The notes under the pieces: generated by a model
What the model was told of the DNA's origin: nothing
The model's input: the letters and a program-made list of their open reading frames with translations, nothing else
The model's database searches: none
Position numbers and translations under genes: made by a program
In this document: piece after piece, positions 5,519 to 5,655 of the stretch
How positions within the stretch are numbered: the stretch's first letter is position 1
Layout: each line of letters opens with the position of its first letter
Source: Planctomycetota bacterium
GTDB lineage: Bacteria > Planctomycetota > UBA1135 > GCA-002686595
Length of the DNA: 5,655 nucleotides
Reading direction: 5' to 3'
Assembly (NCBI GenBank): GCA_021776885.1
Contig: JAJFFA010000457.1
Coordinates: 1-5,655 of the forward strand

Positions 5519-5655
5519 GGGCTTGACTCGGGTGCCGTGGGGGTCGTTCGCCCATTGGAGGCATGCCGCACGGAAAGTGTGGCGCCGATCCGCCGAAAAC
5601 CCGTGCGCTCCCGCGCCAACCCGGGGACGACCGTGGAGCACCCCTCGAAGACCCC

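Noticed and set aside
5519..5641. 41-residue N-terminal extension of the propeller protein from ATG 5641
   Set aside because: It would bury the hydrophobic signal peptide, and the extension has no protein-like pattern. It would supply basic residues before the signal core, so it is not wholly excluded.

Overview
The window is uniformly GC-rich DNA (mostly around 70% by eye) with long open frames on both strands. It most likely comes from a member of the Planctomycetota. The main reason is the last ~130 residues of the large secreted protein (FC..T.NSSG at the start, FQFWFRD and FNTSDGLNIVF at the end). I know this pattern from the C-termini of many exported planctomycete proteins. A Tat-exported PLP enzyme and the scarcity of Shine-Dalgarno sequences fit this but do not prove it. 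The assignment is an inference from memory, not a search result.

Layout. (1) 1-1214, minus strand: 5' part of a class V aminotransferase-fold PLP enzyme with a twin-arginine signal; its 3' end lies beyond the left edge. (2) 1301-1585, plus: a 94-residue antibiotic-biosynthesis-monooxygenase (ABM/YgiN-like) protein, divergent from gene 1 across 86 bp. (3) 1643-2050, plus: a DUF3052 protein. (4) 2070-2521, minus: a two-gene unit convergent with gene 3, made of a short MarR-type winged-helix regulator and an unrecognised 46-residue protein that overlaps it by ATGA and has a strong Shine-Dalgarno site. (5) 2522-2911: a 390-bp gap with no convincing gene, containing inverted repeats, one of them a perfect 10-bp stem just past the end of gene 6. 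(6) 2912-5518, minus: an 868-residue secreted beta-propeller protein of about 16 YVTN/WD-like blades plus the planctomycete-type C-terminal domain. (7) 5519-5655: its upstream region, where I see no clear promoter.

The genes do not form an obvious pathway. Only the regulator and its small partner are clearly co-translated. The MarR protein could regulate itself or its neighbours, but no operator can be assigned. Two products are predicted to be exported (the PLP enzyme and the propeller); the other four look cytoplasmic.

Two points merit attention. Three genes have a -10-like hexamer ending 6-7 nt before the ATG and no Shine-Dalgarno, which suggests leaderless transcripts, whereas the internal small gene has a good one. 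The second is the regulator lacking its usual C-terminal helices, coupled to an orphan 46-residue protein. I found no CRISPR array, mobile element, rRNA or tRNA, and nothing that clearly amounts to a new multi-gene system.
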